NCBI GenBank assembly: GCA_035623335.1
Contig: DASPTQ010000253.1
Coordinates: forward strand, 62,001 to 126,000
DNA length: 64,000 nt
DNA from: JAFAGX01 sp035623335
Lineage (GTDB): Bacteria > Acidobacteriota > Terriglobia > Terriglobales > Acidobacteriaceae
Direction: 5' to 3'
Position 1 is the first letter of the stretch; each line of letters opens with the position of its first letter. Under the pieces are notes generated by a model, which saw only the letters and a program-made list of their open reading frames with translations, did no database searches and was not told where the DNA came from. The position numbers and the translations under genes were made by a program. This document shows, one piece after another, positions 61,424-64,000 of this stretch.

Positions 61424-62614
61424 ATGAGGATTCTTCTCTTTAGCGGCAAAGGCGGAGTAGGGAAGACCAGCCTGGCAGCTGCCACCGGATTGAAGCTGGC
61501 GCAGCTTCGCTACCGCACGCTGGTGATGAGCATTGATCCGGCGCACAGCTTGGCCGATGCCTTCGACCTGAGCACGGATCTGTTTCACGGCGAAACCTCC
61601 GATCCGCTATCCGTCACGGACCGGCTCTCGATTTTCGAACTGAACATTCAGAAGGAGGTCAAGCGTCACTGGCAGGAAATCTCCGGCTATGTAATCTCGG
61701 TGCTTCGTACCACGGGGATCAGTGGCGTCGAGGCTGAAGAGTTAGCCATCTTGCCCGGGATGGAAGAACTCAGTGCCATGATGTACATCAACCAGTACCG
61801 GCGGGAGGAGCGTTACGACGTCGTGGTTCTCGACGCCGCTCCTACCGCTGAGTCCATGCGCTTTATCAGTATGCCGACCACACTCGACTGGTACATGAAA
61901 CATATTTTTCCCTTCCAGCGGAACCTGCTCAAGGCCGTGCGGCCCATTGCCAACCGCGTTTCGCCCTTCGAGCTTCCCACCGACAGCTATTTCCTTAACA
62001 TTCGCGACCTTTTCGAGAAGCTCGAAGGCGTCAACCAGATCCTCGAGGATCCAGGCATCACCAGCGTGCGGCTGGTTACCAACCCGGAGAGGATGGTGCT
62101 GCGCGAGACCCAGCGGGCGTTTGTGTACTTCTCTCTCCATGGGCTTACCGTGGATGCAGTCGTCGTGAACCGTGTGCTGCCCGCCGAGGTCCATGATGCT
62201 TGGTTCAGGGAGTGGCACAGTTCCCAAGCGGGAATTCTGCACGAGATCGAAGAATACTTTGCGCCGGTGCCGGTTAAGCGCGTGCCCCTGTTCGCTCACG
62301 AGGTCTTAGGCAAGAAGCGTCTGGAGGAACTGGCCCGAGTGCTGTATGCTGATGGGGAGGACCCGTCGGCGGTTACCCGGACTGAGAAGCCTTATACGTT
62401 CGCCAAGCAAGACGGCGTTTACGAAGTCCGCGTTCTCCTGCCCTTTGCCACCAAGGGTGAGATAGGACTCTTCAAGAAAGGCGATGAGTTGGTGGTGGAG
62501 GTCGGTACCTTTCGACGCCACATCGGCCTACCGAGGTCGATGGCAGCGTTGATGCCGGCGCGAGCGAAACTTGACAGCCGGGTCTTGACGGTCGAGATGA
62601 GGGAGGCACAATGA
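61424..62614 (+). CDS. ArsA/Get3-family anion-transporting-type ATPase
   Basis: 396 residues from ATG 61424. Deviant Walker A FSGKGGVGKTSLAAATG, switch I VMSIDPAHSLADAFDL, Walker B-like YDVVVLDAAPTAESMRF, and VVVNRVLPAEV. A C-terminal alpha-crystallin-like beta-sandwich (~305-390) is typical of bacterial ArsA-like proteins with a Get3 fold. Cys residues that bind arsenite in ArsA are absent, so arsenic resistance is unlikely; a membrane-protein targeting or chaperone role is inference. Overlaps the next gene by 4 nt. Confidence 0.9.
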   Translation: MRILLFSGKGGVGKTSLAAATGLKLAQLRYRTLVMSIDPAHSLADAFDLSTDLFHGETSDPLSVTDRLSIFELNIQKEVKRHWQEISGYVISVLRTTGISGVEAEELAILPGMEELSAMMYINQYRREERYDVVVLDAAPTAESMRFISMPTTLDWYMKHIFPFQRNLLKAVRPIANRVSPFELPTDSYFLNIRDLFEKLEGVNQILEDPGITSVRLVTNPERMVLRETQRAFVYFSLHGLTVDAVVVNRVLPAEVHDAWFREWHSSQAGILHEIEEYFAPVPVKRVPLFAHEVLGKKRLEELARVLYADGEDPSAVTRTEKPYTFAKQDGVYEVRVLLPFATKGEIGLFKKGDELVVEVGTFRRHIGLPRSMAALMPARAKLDSRVLTVEMREAQ

Positions 62615-62847
62615 GCGAAGCACAGACGGCACAGAATGAAGCGGGCGCGCGGGTGATTTACGAACGTTGCCTCTGCCGCGAAACCCTGGACCACCTAAAG
62701 GAACACTTTAAGGTTTCCCCTGCAGTCAGCGAGCACCTGGCAAATTCCCGCATCGAGTTTTTAAAGGCGATCCGTGCGGTCATTGATGCGCGCATCGAGC
62801 ATCTGTCCGGTGGGGCGCAACGCGGTACCAAGGTGGTGGTGGAATAG
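62611..62847 (+). CDS. Small helical protein coupled to the ArsA/Get3-like ATPase
   Basis: 78 residues starting with the ATGA overlap. Contains YERCLCRETLDHLKEHFKV, then AVSEHLANSRIEFLKAIRAV and a basic-turn-rich C terminus. Mostly helical by composition, with no signal peptide. The overlap and strand suggest it is made with, and may bind, the ATPase. Not recognised otherwise. Confidence 0.75.
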   Translation: MSEAQTAQNEAGARVIYERCLCRETLDHLKEHFKVSPAVSEHLANSRIEFLKAIRAVIDARIEHLSGGAQRGTKVVVE

Positions 62848-62913
62848 GCTTGCGCCGCTCGTGCGCAGGCTTACTCCCGGGGAATGGGGGTACGCGAACG
62901 CCCCGGGAAAGCC

Positions 62914-64000
62914 TTAGTCCTTCAACAGTTGTCTTGCGATCACCAGGCGCTGTATCTCGCTGGTGCCCTCTCCGATGGTGCAGAGCTTGACGTCACGATA
63001 AAACTTTTCCGCTGGGTAATCTTTAATAAATCCATAACCCCCGTGAATCTGCACGCTTTCATTGGCGCAGCGCACGGCCACTTCGCTGGCGAACAGCTTC
63101 GCCATCGAAGACTCCTGGGTGGTCTTGATGCCTGCATCCTTCATCGACGCTGCCTGAAAGGTGAGCAGCCGCGCCGCCTCGATCTCGGTCGCCATATCCG
63201 CCAGTTTCCACTGAATGGCCTGGAAGTCGCTGATGGCTTTGCCGAATTGGCGGCGCAGCTTCGAATACTTCAGAGCAGCTTCGTAGGCTCCTTCGGCCAT
63301 TCCCAGCGACAAGGCTGCGATCGAAATGCGACCGCCATCGAGCACCTGCATGGCGTCGATAAAGCCGTCTCCTTCCTTGCCCAGCAGATTTTCCGCCGGA
63401 ACCACGCAGTCTTCCAAGATCAGCTCCGCCGTGTCGCTGGCCCGTAACCCCAACTTGTTCTCTTTTTTTCCCGGACGAAAGCCCTGCGCTCCCTTTTCCA
63501 CGATGAACGCCGAAAGGCCGTGGGTGTGTGCAGCACGGTCGGTCACGGCAATCACCACCAGCACGTCGGCGTAGTGGCCGTTGGTGCAAAAAGTCTTAGT
63601 GCCGTTCAACACCCAACTGTTGCCCTTGCGCACGGCGCTCATGCGTGCGCTGCCCGCATCCGATCCCGACGACGGCTCGGTTAATCCCCAGGCCCCAATG
63701 TATTCTCCGGTCGCGAGCTTGCTCACGTATTTCTTCTTTTGCGCTTCCGTACCCATCAAGAAGATATGGTTGGTCGAGAGCGAGGTGTGCGCCGCCACGA
63801 TAATGCCCACCGAGCCGTCCACCCGCGAGAGTTCCTCAATCGCGGTAACGTATTCGACGTAGCCCATTCCAGCCCCGCCGTATTCGGCGGGGAAGATGGT
63901 TCCCATCAGGCCGAGCTTGCCTAATTCCTTGATGGTGGAGAGGGGGAACTCGCTGCTCTCGTCCCACTTCATCACGTTGGGCGCGATTTCGCGCTGGGCG
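62914..64000 (-). CDS. Acyl-CoA dehydrogenase (5' end outside the window)
   Basis: At least 361 residues with the N terminus beyond the edge. FPAEYGGAGMGYVEYV, WGLTEPSSGSDAG (FAD contact), TFCTNG, RRQFGKAISDFQAIQWKLADM and a C-terminal YRDVKLCTIGEGTSEIQRLVIAR, where the first Glu of EGTSEIQ is the usual catalytic base. Oxidises acyl-CoA to enoyl-CoA; butyryl/short-chain type is the best guess. Converges with the small ArsA-partner gene. Confidence 0.94.
   Translation of the reverse strand, partial: AQREIAPNVMKWDESSEFPLSTIKELGKLGLMGTIFPAEYGGAGMGYVEYVTAIEELSRVDGSVGIIVAAHTSLSTNHIFLMGTEAQKKKYVSKLATGEYIGAWGLTEPSSGSDAGSARMSAVRKGNSWVLNGTKTFCTNGHYADVLVVIAVTDRAAHTHGLSAFIVEKGAQGFRPGKKENKLGLRASDTAELILEDCVVPAENLLGKEGDGFIDAMQVLDGGRISIAALSLGMAEGAYEAALKYSKLRRQFGKAISDFQAIQWKLADMATEIEAARLLTFQAASMKDAGIKTTQESSMAKLFASEVAVRCANESVQIHGGYGFIKDYPAEKFYRDVKLCTIGEGTSEIQRLVIARQLLKD

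Noticed and set aside
1..64000. CRISPR array, prophage, integron, toxin-antitoxin pair or biosynthetic cluster
   Set aside because: I saw no regularly spaced repeats, integrases, phage structural operon, toxin-antitoxin pair or NRPS/PKS domains.

Overview
This is a gene-dense chromosomal window of about 60% G+C with no plasmid, phage or integrase genes. Outer-membrane genes (lpxB, an LptE-like lipoprotein, PssA/Psd phospholipid synthesis), a type IV pilus block, the EgtB/EgtD pair and several small proteins of acidobacterial style suggest a Gram-negative soil bacterium of the Acidobacteriota (Terriglobia-like). That assignment is inference from gene content; no rRNA gene is present.

Layout. 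1-6.2 kb: 3' part of dinB, the ergothioneine genes egtB-egtD, a Tat-exported metallophosphoesterase, an unusual zinc-ribbon/His-rich/NTF2-like protein and mobA. 6.2-12 kb: an orphan Mla-type ATPase, ftsY-ribD-ribE, and a membrane HD-GYP protein. 12.2-19.2 kb: a long minus-strand run rimO-yacG-pgpA-NHL protein-cinA-thpR-plsY-gpsA, with start/stop overlaps at several joints. 19.3-22.7 kb: a 5'-truncated structural-protein remnant beside a perfect 12-bp inverted repeat, a TgpA-type transglutaminase, and the SRP RNA gene with its promoter. 22.8-30.6 kb: fabH, then on the minus strand a CNNM/CBS protein, dppB-dppC-like permeases, lpxB and a degenerate M1 peptidase with TPR repeats. 30.8-34.4 kb: an orphan HlyD/MacA adaptor, a DUF4097 beta-repeat protein, a SAM hydrolase and a 74-aa protein. 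34.5-41.9 kb: pilB-pilT-pilC-pilS-pilR. 42.3-47 kb: a small exported protein, a 580-nt non-coding stretch, and ntrY/ntrX. 47-51 kb: phoH-ybeY-CBS protein-era. 51.5-57.2 kb: rpsT, an arylamine N-acetyltransferase, and psd-pssA-asd-like-lptE-holA. 57.3-64 kb: YdcH-like protein, rimI/tsaB, methylmalonyl-CoA epimerase and MeaB, a HAD hydrolase, an ArsA/Get3-like ATPase with a small partner, and a partial acyl-CoA dehydrogenase.

How the genes work together. Much of the window serves the cell envelope: glycerophospholipids (gpsA, plsY, pgpA, pssA, psd), lipid A (lpxB, possibly the metallophosphoesterase), LPS transport (LptE-like), fatty acid initiation (fabH) and possibly lipid trafficking (Mla-type ATPase). 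SRP RNA and FtsY target membrane proteins. The pil block gives the motors and platform of type IV pili, with PilS/PilR next to it; NtrY/NtrX is a second sigma-54-type system. YbeY, PhoH, Era, RimO, RimI, TsaB and S20 serve ribosome or tRNA maturation.

The most interesting points are two probable pseudoenzymes in conserved settings (an M1 peptidase fold with HExxH changed to NTIAH, and an aspartate-semialdehyde-dehydrogenase fold with the catalytic Cys replaced by Ala), an NtrX whose GAFTGA loop reads GCFPGA, a perfectly placed -10 box implying a leaderless ArsA-like mRNA, and a strong terminator between phoH and ybeY. I saw no clearly new multi-gene defence, CRISPR or biosynthetic system.
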